DNA from: a virus
Virus record (IMG/VR): IMGVR_UViG_3300031687_001114
Span: 1-64,000 of that record
Strand: one strand, 5' to 3'
Length of the DNA stretch: 64,000 nt
Shown here: positions 54,601 to 61,099 of the stretch, piece after piece
How the letters are laid out: every line of letters begins with the position of its first letter
How positions within the stretch are numbered: position 1 is the first letter of the stretch
Program-made: the position numbers and the translations under genes
Notes under the pieces: model-generated
The model's database searches: none
Seen by the model: the letters and a program-made list of their open reading frames with translations, nothing else
Told to the model about the DNA's origin: nothing

Positions 54601-56250
54601 AAACAGAACAGCTACAATGTCGCCTGTTACTGGAGTCCACGGAACAAAGTTTGAGTCACCGTCAACTGCTCCAACTGGATTAGTTGTTGGATGTGGCATC
54701 CTTGTTAATTTTATTCTGTTATTAAAAGTTAATGCTACACCGTCTGCAATAGTTTCTGCTTGACTTAATGTAATAGTAAGTGTGCTAGTATTAATTGTTT
54801 TTACTGTTGTATCGACACCACTAATGCCTGTGCCTTTAACTAAAGCACCAACGTAAACATCTGCCATACTATCTAGTACAACAGTAGTGGAACTAGAAAC
54901 AGCACCGTTAACAGTTTGTGTTTGCGTATCCTCTACAACATAAATGTATTTTGATATGGTTGCATCTTCGTCTGGTAATAGCAGTTTGTTAGCAAGTTTT
55001 AATCCTTGATTATCTAGTAAAGCACTAACGGCTCTGCCTTGCACTTCATTTTTAGTATAGCCTGTGCCACTTAAATCAGCACTGAATGTTGTTCCTTTAC
55101 TTCCAAAGTTATATAATTCTAAATTTCTATCAAATTCTAGGATCGGTCTTTTTGCTCTGTAAGCCTTATCAGGCAATGCAGTAGCCGATTCTGTAAATCT
55201 ATCTTTGTGATGCCAAAAGTTAATCCTACTCCAAGTATTGTTATCTTCAGCGGCCCTTTGCATAATCAAGTAGTCGGGTACTATCTGGGTGTTGCCGCCA
55301 TCCCATGGATCAGCATCAAAGCCTGCAGTACCTGTGTTCATGTATGAAAGAAACTTGCCAGTGCCTGTAACATATCCTTTCCAGTAAGTTTCACCAGTTA
55401 ATGTTATATCATCTAATCCAATAAAGAATTCGTTGTCAATTTTCTTTCCTAGTGCGTCATAGTATTGTCTAGCAGTGCCGTTGTCTTCTAATAATAATGC
55501 GGCGGCTGTAATTGCGCCTGATGGTATGTCAGATGCTATAAGCGTTGATTCCGCCGTTATAACTTCATCGTCCCACGGTGTAAATGCTGGTGTTGAAAAT
55601 ATAGCACTAAAGTTTTGATCCTTAGCATATAACACTATGCTATCGCCTACACCTTCTACGATGTATCTGATTCCTAAGTACGTTGCTGGAATAACATGTG
55701 TGCCTGCAAATTCTATAACAGCGCCGTTTTTAAGTTCTATGCCATTAGGTGAAGTATAAAACTTCTTGCCTATTATATCTTTTAAAACATTAATAGTTGT
55801 TGCACTAGTTCCGTTAACTGTAATCTTGTTTGGGCCGTCTGTGCTCCAGAAATATTCCTGGAAGTTAACTAGCTTGTCGTAATCAATTGGAGGTAAAAAA
55901 CTATAAAAATTTGTGTCAAACAATACATTTTCGTTTTTAGTATCTACGCCATAACTCGATAATTGGTTAACAAAGTCTTCGTAGAATAATACATTTGTTG
56001 CTTCGCCGGTAGATCCATCAATTGTGTTTACTACTGGCTCTAAACTGTATTTTTGTCTGCTTGGATTTGGTTCAACAATGTAGTGGTCTTGGCTGGAGTT
56101 AAATTGATCTGGCTCCTTACGTCCAATGTATGCGGAAATTGTTTCAATGTTACTTTTACTGAATAACTGTTCTACGGTACTTTCAAAAAAGTTCTTTAAT
56201 ACCGTGGTCTGTAATGCACCGGGTAACTTACTTATTTGCTTATCAGCCAT
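39640..56250 (-). CDS. giant virion structural protein with YHYH-type domain (5,536 aa)
   Basis: This single 16.6-kb frame encodes one of the longest proteins expected in a phage. A GWAFDGLPIYGPYGY motif near residue 1,440, preceded by a WHYN element, identifies a YHYH-family domain, which is known in giant virion-associated proteins of T4-like cyanophages. At least three copies of a small beta module (VSGSGIP / VSGAGIT / VKGTGIS, each ending in a strand and LTF or IQF) lie near residues 450-505, 2,930-2,995 and 3,085-3,150. A proline run near 3,490 and a glycine/asparagine-rich linker near 4,220-4,290 separate segments. The N-terminal part follows the baseplate genes and may attach to it. 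It is probably a tail or baseplate appendage; its exact position in the virion is unknown. Confidence 0.8.
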   Translation of the reverse strand: MADKQISKLPGALQTTVLKNFFESTVEQLFSKSNIETISAYIGRKEPDQFNSSQDHYIVEPNPSRQKYSLEPVVNTIDGSTGEATNVLFYEDFVNQLSSYGVDTKNENVLFDTNFYSFLPPIDYDKLVNFQEYFWSTDGPNKITVNGTSATTINVLKDIIGKKFYTSPNGIELKNGAVIEFAGTHVIPATYLGIRYIVEGVGDSIVLYAKDQNFSAIFSTPAFTPWDDEVITAESTLIASDIPSGAITAAALLLEDNGTARQYYDALGKKIDNEFFIGLDDITLTGETYWKGYVTGTGKFLSYMNTGTAGFDADPWDGGNTQIVPDYLIMQRAAEDNNTWSRINFWHHKDRFTESATALPDKAYRAKRPILEFDRNLELYNFGSKGTTFSADLSGTGYTKNEVQGRAVSALLDNQGLKLANKLLLPDEDATISKYIYVVEDTQTQTVNGAVSSSTTVVLDSMADVYVGALVKGTGISGVDTTVKTINTSTLTITLSQAETIADGVALTFNNRIKLTRMPHPTTNPVGAVDGDSNFVPWTPVTGDIVAVLFGVQHQGKEYYWSGTKWIVGQRKTKVNSAPLFAAYDSSKKSVGNEVTYPSSSFKGTKLFSYKDALTSSTNDSVLGFPLEYKNFNNFSEIVFDNNMSSDVISYTPFGGTTTSFVKGYSYYKKTDTDGVITYDTAWRGHKDSFKQKVEDDFEVSQLDIDNKRTLWNLTTVPSDATKIRVKVNGIRRADWTYNTTLKAIEFTTFNVVKNDTIRITTPTTTGIIQDKKRTGRYELPLGWYANTEKSDVLTISEPQYLEHVKDYIQEQTNIVGNALGDNNFASLDDDKTLANKIVQTDDDLQMAGFLISNDKFNIVDAMKFNGDEYLKYKNRLKKEIKRYIDANDTTVMTDHAILEDVLQNVIAYNPGKLVFDYSYMLALGDRYDEELLLINNIVQKEYTLSNFLNLDKIENAIHVYDQDAKGNDVLLLIDKDYTMAGKLGVCTLSFTTEYTLTLGNTIKVRFFNKNRESAQCPPTTSAMGITPVQLPKIMSDTSFAEAINVIVGHDGSRTVADNDKQDEILLEFEKRVYNSIQQVYRDKLNYPDLNVHDIRPGTFRNTGISRTAYYNILRENFNKFIARNEADFVENEYYDVDKPFTWNYNSGTANAGYWRGIFEDSFDTARPHTHPWEMLGLVKKPSWWDTQYITTTNTNYGSGNKPMWSDIENGIIRQGTTKNVDNSAYKINNPYRRIGLKSMLPVDADAKLLAPANISSTASTTRTTVWTQAELGTATASATSFVGTTDGLHINERTDGTTTHINVTTSNLLNHVIGTFPISNSTAFVEDKTSKYTIKVIADATDANHYSDASTSTAAQFVTATTTAKTHTGIAVNGGLVFNGNTGVTIDTTSNWHYNAMYRNEVGRDTAGGNPDANNRYGYVQPSPKTVGLSAWSTSTHSPIIGWAFDGLPIYGPYGYTDRLNDTSDIKRLVSSYSLKTNARDTYALGVGGIPTGEFIEDYVFDTATGDLDEFNGRFMVTPEFPSGVWAYVATIDTAGAPAYPYTVGPKFRFTTTDLANNILGAGTFATAGTENYSLVNTQTTTYTSDVTKVANEWKFGDGAPVENAWKMSEQYPFAIAEALFLTKPGKFASVFAEPEKIIRSSANPLQLLDKTTFKRYQVKDAIVHGNTAADNKTLLTNTGYTQFIDSYLRFHGINTKTEFATPFKSVNGKLGHKFAGFVDKDTMTVFSDSYSITGNSSSLILPHEDIQVSVHVGPYTTTNQYTGVIVELTADGYYKLSGYSSTKRFFEVEPSNKEGQRTEVSVGGEPADFSNYGATLSYNAGDIVKSGYNYYQAKSAVAKATAVTNTEFYQRLSSLPMVNAAEATYYLEGTGVTERVEYGTVYKTIGEVFEFLTELGRKQKTQGYDFNDFNNEINDVSDWVYSGKQFLFWSLGKWATGNTLSLSPMARKIKFTSIEGRISEIAESFKGQFSILDETGKKILPTDCLIVREGSTIEVTPPTNSQIFGIIIHTNSIEHAMLINNKTVFGDTIYDTVFGHRQKRLKVKGKRTANWTGSLMSEGFLITEDGLKPNYDTLAQDMGRYNEIGHVPVERQVYEASRRQYGYTERKYLREFELVDDNQFDFYNGMIRDKGTKASIEKLLNSDKVLVPGSIAVYDEWALKSGDFGDVQNNQRLDIKIQDSEITSENQLIQIVYPEDIVSVISEVELLGATTKFYSVPVLEIEGPPAEIPGSFMYAGGTTAEATVNLNTDGTIKDVTVTEPGYGYTINPSVTVVAAQLLTANITTYFSKPYAVSNAFLDSSGSFSANVLTGISITDNFSANAASFIDLSSSSNVTLVAEAINTNANTNANVTASVLTLGTAASTNYKLQLSGNDFTVSSANDAQKDDLVNKLKLDNSADIILNTGSKRFQPRQRYSFETANATTNTNVIVNINGTTVVAVEEDNTVNWEFDSGSRSTIVPTERTTSGSLAFTFAPESGNVTSQATPEAGNIAIDNLQIINGNYPHIEVLINGTLISDALETDGTNGFAIDNNAGTHNSTITFYDVTKLPGGELNENTPITIIERATVDFAEAYQGDLPGSTLNIKVKAEDALAARLKQQRTLEITPDDLSDSTILIDVDDSTRFIHRPTDMKTKDLWPTTKNVDFTGITDSKYTPLPNAGYISSYNVAYQAMNLNDFTGLFDIDSRPANKIPQENDVVHFAVSEHSDFNAYKLVQPTGFDATSNVAYIKFNDNLGTTMLYTDISLDAYANSNYLTDEANITNYYDNVIALKREGIALDSYYANIELADGDKMFDNTIMEVNTPVGYFLNEDQVVKNSVTISGIGYKEPLRLLIEKIEPTVSGNVSAVNYYINTSETFALDANVGTSNTVNLTYTGTTSMNDFEEGSYITFTDSSTGALNGNTYKASNVTVSPSTMATTLVDTTDTGIYSTTINGALSSATTIIITAGDNTIQVGHVVSGSGIPANTKVTAITDAVTMVVDTAVTMSNGATIQFSKRTNNYSTANSIITTFTVTESTFSSNVSSSALSLAVNNGLVFTTDMNTSTVANLGVVKINNAGYYSGVYRVVGKSATTISVYGDFVEPTSVVVSVGTTSGSTTATIASPNAVVTSGMLVSGAGITGGTTVAEVTVTGVVLSQNATATGTASLTFQDNAFGNATMMTDQVEVTLKEAHTLDTDGTDTIVNKVINIVDMEPNYYNWAWKVESVPSSTVIRLEGFGFDHPYATGGIRYVSEKEYKVHGTDTLPTTGGADSEAYLISKHDGDIMVNGAKVATAFPMHTSQEYADEINRQMAIKSGALVQCDSMYMSLTGITGIMNQVNKLMRGGSAAKGGTPYFQQGGAGMGGAGKPNSSIGHSLPVLPFVSGTPLVNNIIPNITTQNPIPSAVGRGVAYNTLQQQLVHTGLGYPQMPSNPPAPGVSIPVIANPIPTPPPNKGWPFTDPAGNPLPPQPIQTIVPPSTISKGQTGPGASVATTGTTVIDWTPLISLTQHDDPCPPPPPVPPKPPVPPVTSVFVNEMNTQGRGQTETFKYKFAEDTSQTYPVRILFDMYSAKDRLTVYQSTHAGSTGSKIAGTGVASTLSPIDKVDIHAWSGVKWQISAGMTPWQQNNVGPGQLINQGYTEHGNGFVKENGKISFTYDASKGRYITITLDKDSKTSTAFKYYMEHPADDVNGAGYPSKGSVGVGNPPPNGNQNTNLVTLANQTQIHGFPLYPPIAGMAHNFIGGYSNSRLNVGQNMIHLGGSGGYGGMGSINLPIYKTYPINQAPSGVPQFGVNGNMTSGAIFGGTGLVSGVGLNQKQNNTASTSYLSLTALQKNSTSGTVAPVSGTVNVPICKPKARVKICGQTKMVGAGDSFFINGDSISLSGSTNLTAIKKEILSQTTSVNVLITVDSATKEKCLMIRNKLSDPMIIRNGCAGGIYKEVLDYSIKQDNQVCFNKETTLTPTTTGAGATRHTVSGTSSTLDVATHVTSYTTNTVTAEQNRQALVKSSICITAGTGYEVGAIMRLMGGTPVVSQGTSGILAFTVNNPGSGYLTNGMATPITFKIGQRGEPGGGALVDYDAITYDSNGGIASVGLKLEGSGYSIDNPPTITVRGQGRDAEVSARLKPQPAVERPAKFVITGVDGYGGITDIQVIDRGIYKIFPSDLDAGVPIQYDIKRKTTGVLDSDTLGTLNKPGAGSGGRVFLTARDIPSCSEAGNALNDLGLPNGMILPRSPLGQLADDITLWSPLDENGNPWFGADEVQYGPDGRPLNPDGDNNGDGRNGSRGLTGANGGPGGGGDGTGGDLASFGELLMGGPNISGIRLSDELNPGLLQLLGITDGDYVCGTYPNFENIDSTGIDPQLDVTGSALTGANSTAGLLGRGGGWQGNLPWTQGFTLGMGLGNASTIANLYEYELRGVDGTSPVVFTNTNLTRQDVKPLLLQSMRYDTEAGLTLADHANVWIDNYGGNGWAYLESGTVIRKQETLTDIAFIDDVITYDADTAVKEFDINLYDPFKGIIPGFIDKDITYKVENDPIVYDPAYTKFGEEQVGQTWWDTSKVRYNWYEQGKGTYGQFAYNNMQRNNDWGSKFPGSEIVIYEWTRNTVPPIEYAGPGTAIDSGAYIDEKAINKRGKTITSYYYWVRGISEVSNDAMMKYNRNKSTQELEQLLDNPEGNRMPYFALVSPEAMTINKLGDLIKTEDSIVSLNFRRKESGLSQKHTSWTLAGEGNTNATIPHNLSIKVMDSLAGYNAINEIVPVAGLSEGERYGSQFRPRQTMFKDILAARKQMFETMNDIFSELQMDTVFTDWRVGLPTSTPHLITSNWFKLLRTNKVKNTKIYYNEDYRPLRRVKTEKQLKLIKNLLDKSIIQVQDTATSKYKLFEYTKTDNKFTLIAMENETVQWNKKVYTDKQQLEIGKEIRQILHHLYTKVFIGTHKLYWNKLFFSMVKFAIGEQIELSWAFKSTYLNVQKEETDLIQFKGLKVDNFSKAVEYFNEVKPYSSKIRNYRDIKKAPVEILKGSTSDFDRPPYFDEDATSVRILDASITADATILNSDTAYAGFVSSNAPVRKINTKIIIDRVNSDLYQNSLTTKTQRVIASSNLTEVPFNFIPYITDASDVSSLTVRHNDVVVPNVSASTLLAGAVTNWTYNVADNKIVFNKAYTDNPTLGGIQVGDVLDFESVHGFNPAKETLKESIAKNIISIEGTTEAAMGNTSVNWRASDREFKFNTHIRTAFVHAMDSAHGTGAGANTTITTNKAIMTNMVNDGNLNYTLSLVKTAVGGDFNGEILDANVFMDIVPGTHPTTFYTNTRGFDFFAWDEEVWDKDVTVNNFHGVFDTDSQGAVNYRVNNETVYGFDAVTFTKSGYGPDRPEELIVIQPFETLVMNVYTSNVSHGNIAIGTASSKPVRHTVFMDLFGRTDFYRSSTSGLTTVTAIVNEWDTTITVADADVLPNASASNKGVIWINSERIEYTGIDSISNKLLGIIRGTRGTTANPIIAVSSKVYNGEETQNIKLAGYRDPQDLNWLADDSDSSYVTTSLSDTSGSTDVNSIVGFIQGT

Positions 56251-56258
56251 GTTTTTTC

Positions 56259-59200
56259 CTAATATCCGCTGTTGTCTGTTGAGCTACTAGAGTTGCCCAC
56301 AGAATTATTTAGGGTAATTGTATTACCCAATGTAGTGTTTGCTACACTTTGATCCAGTACATAAGTACCATGGTAGTATGTTACACTGTTAGGCATGTAA
56401 AATACTTGCCCAAAGAATGTGTGCGTCATACTTGTTCCGTCACCTGCAAAGTTTGCCGCTTCAGCTGAAGCATATAACGGATAGTAACCATTAATAGCAT
56501 AAGGACCCACAGAGCTGTCAACACCATTGTATGTTGTTAATAGTCCGCTACTAGTCTTGTTAGGCTTAATGTTACCATGTGTTAATTTGTCTACAACATC
56601 AATTTCGTCAATGCCGGCTGTACTTAAAAATAGTTCGTCTGCATCTGCTTTAACTTGGAATAAGTCTCCAAAAACACCACTTGCTTTTGTAGGCACAATA
56701 ACAATACTGCCTATAGCATTTCCAACTTGCTGATGTATATAACTGCTTAGTTCTGTGAAGTAAAAAGTATCGCCGAAGTCCCAATTATCTACATTGAAAT
56801 ATTGGTTAATTGCGCCAATAACTTTTGTTTTAATTTCGTTATCACTTAAACTTGTTCCAGGCAATCGAACAACTTTGAATTTTGCTTGTAGCTCATCAGT
56901 TGCATCATCGCCAAATATTAATTTAAATCTTCCACTCTTGAATACTAATTGGTCACTAGCAGATTTAAAGTCTTGTAAAATAGCAAATTCGTTTTCTAAT
57001 TCTGAACTAGTAGGTGCTGTTGGGAAATCTGTTCCTGGCACTTTAATATAAGATTGCATGTCTTCCCAGTACGAAGAAGTAAGTACAAAGAATTCATGTA
57101 CGTTACTAACACTAGGATCGATTCGCATACTATTGTCTGCAACGTGAGTCCATTTAAATACTACACCGTTTTGTCTGAGTGACTTAGAATTCTGTGTAAA
57201 ACTTCTGCCTTTTTTAGCAAAGTGACTTGAACTTTCGTAGTTGCTAACACTTGCTAAGTTTGTGCTACTCTTAGTTAAAATAAATACCTTCCCAGTGTCT
57301 TTAGAATAAATCTTTTTATTATGCATGCCACCAGTAGTTTCATTTTTACCTTGCTGGTTATTAAATAAATCAACAACAGTTTTGTTTCTAACTAAGTAGA
57401 ATTCGTAATCAGCAGTATTATACGGCACACCAGCGGCGCCTGTCACAGTTGATCTATCTCCAGCAAACGTTAGTGTTGTTTCTTTTCTTAAATCTAATAT
57501 GCCTGTTTTAACTGGTCTAGTATAAGTGTAGCCATCAAAGTCTTCATAGTTTTCAAATAATATAATGTCGTCTGCGCCAACAAAATGTTCAAACTGGATT
57601 GGATTATCTGGACTATCTGATGATGCTGTATTAACAGGAGTAACTTTAACCTTCTTAGGATCAGTATATCCGTCTGGGTAACTAAAGTTTCCTATAGCAC
57701 TATATACTATCGGAGCATCAAGTCTAGAGTTGTCGTTAACATACTTAACTGCAATAGTATCACTTCTGTTATTTCTAGCAGAGTTGTCTATGGCATAGTG
57801 ATGTCTTGCTTCAAAGTCAACTACAAGTGTTCCTGTCTGTGCCGCATAGTTACTAGTAGCTAATTGGAAAGAAGCGCCAGCTACTGTACATGAACCGCCT
57901 GCCGCCAGTGTTAAGTTCTGATTATTATATCTGTATGCAATGCCGCCTGTAGCATTTAAAATTGGTCCACCGAATGTGGTACCATCAAACGCTATAGTTA
58001 TTTTTGGCAACTTATAAATTACGCCAGTGTCTGCAACTACTACTACTTTGTCAGTAACAGTTGTTGATGCCGATGTGCCTAATTCAATTGATGTTGGTTG
58101 TACAAAAGCCCCTATGGCTCCATTTTGATAAATTCCTAAGTTAGATATAACTGAAACTGCTATATCGTAATGCTTAACATTTCTGGAAATCAACGGTATA
58201 TTAGAAAAGTAAGATCCTGTAGTACCTAAATACCACTTGTCTCCAATTATTACACCGTCTTCGTCAACCCATGTAAATGATTCTGTGAAACTAGGCTTAA
58301 TGTTTAATGTTGGTAATTCAATTGAATCGTATTTTGCTAAACCTGTTGCGTTATCCTGTAACCTGTTTTCATTGACATTATAAAATCTAACATCGTCTAA
58401 ACTTTCGAACACAAATTGTGTTCCTCTAATTTCAATATCATATCTGTATGATAATGTATCTACATTAACATATTTAAATTTTAATATCCAACTTGCATCT
58501 AATCCTGTTCCTGATGAATCTCCGGTATACGAAGCACTAAAGTCTTTAGCAGTACTTAAATTATTATTCTCTATAATATAGAATCTATTTTCGCTAGGCA
58601 TAAATCTTACGCCAAATGTTCTTCTAGAAGCCATTGCCGATTTTAATTGCTGTTCTTCTAATGCAAATAATGTTTTTCTTAAAATAACAATTACTTCATC
58701 ACATTTCCAACCATTTGTAATTTTCTTATTAAGTTTAACTGGGCCATTTGATGTACTACTAGCCGAGTTTCTAACACCGTTGTTATCCATACTAACAATC
58801 TTAGCCCATTCATATTTTGTTTTATCAGTGGGATCATAGAATTTTAACATATAGCCAGGCTGTATAATTTTAAACAGCGTATTAGCTACATTAACGTCAG
58901 TAGGTGTTCCACCAGCTGTATATGTCTCAGACATATACCCAAACACACCTGTAGCAATTCTTGGCAATGTATTCCATGTTATGCCGAATAATGAAATATC
59001 AAACATATCAGTATAAGCAGGAACTTCTTTAACTTTAGTTCTAAATGTGCTGTAAATAAAATCATTAAGTTTTAAGTTCTTAATAATAGTTGGAAACTTT
59101 GTGTTAATAAAATCTTGTGTAGTATTCGTAGTTGTTACTTTAAATGCATCACTAGAGTTACTAGGCTCTTCATACAATGCGCCATCTTCTGCGATACTAG

Positions 59201-60632
59201 TTGTGGTCTGGAAAGTACTAGTAGGATCTGTAATATCAATATATCTACTGTGTCCAGCATGTGTTTTGTTAGTAACTTTTAATTTTTTAATGTTTGTGCT
59301 TTTAGCTAAAGGAAGTACTTGGTAGTCTTGAGCTGTAACCATTCTGTCTTGAGCATAATATGCCTGTGGTGCTCTTTCCTTAATGCCAGCAAGTGTTTCT
59401 GCAGGTAAACTGTTTGATACCTTGCTTTCTAGTTTTGATGTAATTGTTAACTGATGCGATTTACCATCTCCTGTAAAGTATGGTATAGTTGTTACAACAG
59501 TTCTAACATCATCTGGCTGTAGTGCAAATCTTTCGTTGTCACTAACTCTGTACTGAGCTTTAAATGATCCCATAGGTACGTTTGCAAAGTTACCGTCTGC
59601 AAACTGTAGTCTAATACCACCTTGTCCTACATTTTGTACAGCATATAATAACGGAGTATTTTTAGCCTTAGTGTTATACATTAAAGTCTGTCCAACAGTG
59701 TTTGGAACTTTAACCCACTTAGTTAATACTTTATCATTACTATCTACTTCTGACAAATATACATCTGTTTCATTAATATTATCAACAGCAATTGCTTGTT
59801 GTCTGTTTTCAATTGGTGTAGTAAAATCGAAATTTGATGATCGCAATGTGCCTTGCTTAAACATCATAAAGAATCCAGTATTTTTACTTAATGATCCTAG
59901 TCCGTCATTTCTATGAAGTATTGAAAAGTTGTTTGTGCTGTCTGGATGCTTTTCTGCAAACACACCGGCATCTTCAAAATCAACATTCACAAATTCAAAT
60001 GCTCTGTCAACTCCGTTAACATTTACATCAAAGCCGTATGTTTGCGATGCAGTGATTGGAGTGTTAATATCGTATCTGTCTGTTATGATTCCACCGACAG
60101 TTCCTGTTTTTACAGGCTTACTAAATCTGTTAACATTACCAAATGCACTATTCATTATAGTTAAAAATTGTTCGTAACTGTCTGGATTGTTTGCATCGTT
60201 CCAGCTAATAGTTTTATCGTTTATACTTGCACCCGAACTATCTGTTAACGCCTCTGAAGTTGACACGCTTACAATTTTCATTAATCCACTTGCAGGCATA
60301 TTTCGTTTTGGATTGTATCCAAGTTGTCTAGCAAGTTTAAATACCGAGTCTCTTCGCTCAGCAGTTTCTAAAAAGTTTTCTCTTGTATTAACATCCATTC
60401 TGAATGCAATACTTTGCCCGAGGTAGGCAAGCAATTCTATGATTGCTATGAATTCTGAACTTTCAATATAATCATTGAAGTTTTCTGGAAAATTAGATTT
60501 GATATATTCGACCATTGCATTTCTAATAGTGTCAAAGTCGTATGCTTGAAAGTCTACTTGACTATATGCCTGATAGGCTACTGACCAATCTTCTGCCGCG
60601 AATAAATTATTTTGTCTGCTATTAACTGCCAT
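56259..60632 (-). CDS. 6: baseplate wedge protein, gp6-like (1,457 aa)
   Basis: The N-terminal region contains the recognisable gp6 pattern: YDFDTIRNAMVEYIK, FNDYIESSEFIAIIELLAYLGQ and RENFLETAERRDSVFKLARQ. The C-terminal part (KSGRFKLIFGDD, GTSLSDNEIKTKVIGAINQY, WDFGDTFYFTELSSYIHQ) matches the closing domain of this family of baseplate wedge proteins. T4 gp6 is 660 residues, so this one is more than twice as long. The extra length is a Ser/Thr/Asn-rich middle of unknown fold, which may be an inserted decoration or an expanded wedge arm. It sits directly after gp25, as in T4-like phages. Confidence 0.85.
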   Translation of the reverse strand: MAVNSRQNNLFAAEDWSVAYQAYSQVDFQAYDFDTIRNAMVEYIKSNFPENFNDYIESSEFIAIIELLAYLGQSIAFRMDVNTRENFLETAERRDSVFKLARQLGYNPKRNMPASGLMKIVSVSTSEALTDSSGASINDKTISWNDANNPDSYEQFLTIMNSAFGNVNRFSKPVKTGTVGGIITDRYDINTPITASQTYGFDVNVNGVDRAFEFVNVDFEDAGVFAEKHPDSTNNFSILHRNDGLGSLSKNTGFFMMFKQGTLRSSNFDFTTPIENRQQAIAVDNINETDVYLSEVDSNDKVLTKWVKVPNTVGQTLMYNTKAKNTPLLYAVQNVGQGGIRLQFADGNFANVPMGSFKAQYRVSDNERFALQPDDVRTVVTTIPYFTGDGKSHQLTITSKLESKVSNSLPAETLAGIKERAPQAYYAQDRMVTAQDYQVLPLAKSTNIKKLKVTNKTHAGHSRYIDITDPTSTFQTTTSIAEDGALYEEPSNSSDAFKVTTTNTTQDFINTKFPTIIKNLKLNDFIYSTFRTKVKEVPAYTDMFDISLFGITWNTLPRIATGVFGYMSETYTAGGTPTDVNVANTLFKIIQPGYMLKFYDPTDKTKYEWAKIVSMDNNGVRNSASSTSNGPVKLNKKITNGWKCDEVIVILRKTLFALEEQQLKSAMASRRTFGVRFMPSENRFYIIENNNLSTAKDFSASYTGDSSGTGLDASWILKFKYVNVDTLSYRYDIEIRGTQFVFESLDDVRFYNVNENRLQDNATGLAKYDSIELPTLNIKPSFTESFTWVDEDGVIIGDKWYLGTTGSYFSNIPLISRNVKHYDIAVSVISNLGIYQNGAIGAFVQPTSIELGTSASTTVTDKVVVVADTGVIYKLPKITIAFDGTTFGGPILNATGGIAYRYNNQNLTLAAGGSCTVAGASFQLATSNYAAQTGTLVVDFEARHHYAIDNSARNNRSDTIAVKYVNDNSRLDAPIVYSAIGNFSYPDGYTDPKKVKVTPVNTASSDSPDNPIQFEHFVGADDIILFENYEDFDGYTYTRPVKTGILDLRKETTLTFAGDRSTVTGAAGVPYNTADYEFYLVRNKTVVDLFNNQQGKNETTGGMHNKKIYSKDTGKVFILTKSSTNLASVSNYESSSHFAKKGRSFTQNSKSLRQNGVVFKWTHVADNSMRIDPSVSNVHEFFVLTSSYWEDMQSYIKVPGTDFPTAPTSSELENEFAILQDFKSASDQLVFKSGRFKLIFGDDATDELQAKFKVVRLPGTSLSDNEIKTKVIGAINQYFNVDNWDFGDTFYFTELSSYIHQQVGNAIGSIVIVPTKASGVFGDLFQVKADADELFLSTAGIDEIDVVDKLTHGNIKPNKTSSGLLTTYNGVDSSVGPYAINGYYPLYASAEAANFAGDGTSMTHTFFGQVFYMPNSVTYYHGTYVLDQSVANTTLGNTITLNNSVGNSSSSTDNSGY

Positions 60633-60633
60633 G

Positions 60634-61005
60634 TTATATCTCTACGTTTTCCCTAGCATACTCTACAAATAGTGTGTCTTCCGATAAAAACGGTTTAAAC
60701 TTTAAGTGTAATGTTATGCGAATTGTGTGGTCTAATACATCAGTGAACATATCGGTCATTTCTACCCTGCTGTCCTTCGATACAATACGCTCTATATCTT
60801 CTTTGATTTCTGCAACAACGTATTGGTCTAGAGGGTTCATTATAATATCCCAAATTCTAGTACCATATGTAGGTCTCATTACTCGCTCACCTCTTTTGGT
60901 ATAAAGTTCGTTAAGTAAGTCAGCTTTTATAAGTTCACCATCAATTAGCGTATAAGGTGCCCTTACCTTGCCTGTTGTGCTGAATCCTCTGTATATATTT
61001 GCCAT
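60634..61005 (-). CDS. 25: baseplate wedge protein, gp25-like
   Basis: At 123 residues this matches the size of GPW/gp25 baseplate proteins, which are related to lysozyme in fold and form part of the sheath-initiating wedge. The sequence shows the characteristic order: an N-terminal strand, a LINELYT-type segment (DLLNELYTKRGE), RPTYGTRIWDIIMNPLDQYV, and the helical EIKEDIERIV plus RVEMTDMF with terminal strands. It is the first gene of the leftward virion block. A GATAAATA box ends exactly five bases before the ATG, and no ribosome site is present. Confidence 0.9.
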   Translation of the reverse strand: MANIYRGFSTTGKVRAPYTLIDGELIKADLLNELYTKRGERVMRPTYGTRIWDIIMNPLDQYVVAEIKEDIERIVSKDSRVEMTDMFTDVLDHTIRITLHLKFKPFLSEDTLFVEYARENVEI

Positions 61006-61010
61006 ACAAC

Positions 61011-61018
61011 TATTTATC
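61011..61018 (-). promoter_or_regulatory. T4-type late promoter box GATAAATA (box-N5-ATG)
   Basis: GATAAATA on the minus strand, then gttgt, then the ATG of gp25. It is the clearest of the five sites because it drives the first gene of the large virion block and lies in a true divergent intergenic region. Confidence 0.7.
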
Positions 61019-61070
61019 CTAAAGGATTAAAACTAGTTATAATAAACACCATAATAAGCCTAAAAAAATG

Positions 61071-61099
61071 TTGACTTTTCAATAGAATGGATACATAAT
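61071..61099 (+). promoter_or_regulatory. sigma70-like promoter (TTGACT-N17-CATAAT)
   Basis: TTGACT at 61071-61076 and CATAAT at 61094-61099 are separated by 17 bases. The -35 hexamer is identical to that of the promoter at 216. It points right, to the three-gene operon, and is back to back with the late promoter of gp25 in the 143-base divergent gap. Confidence 0.6.
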
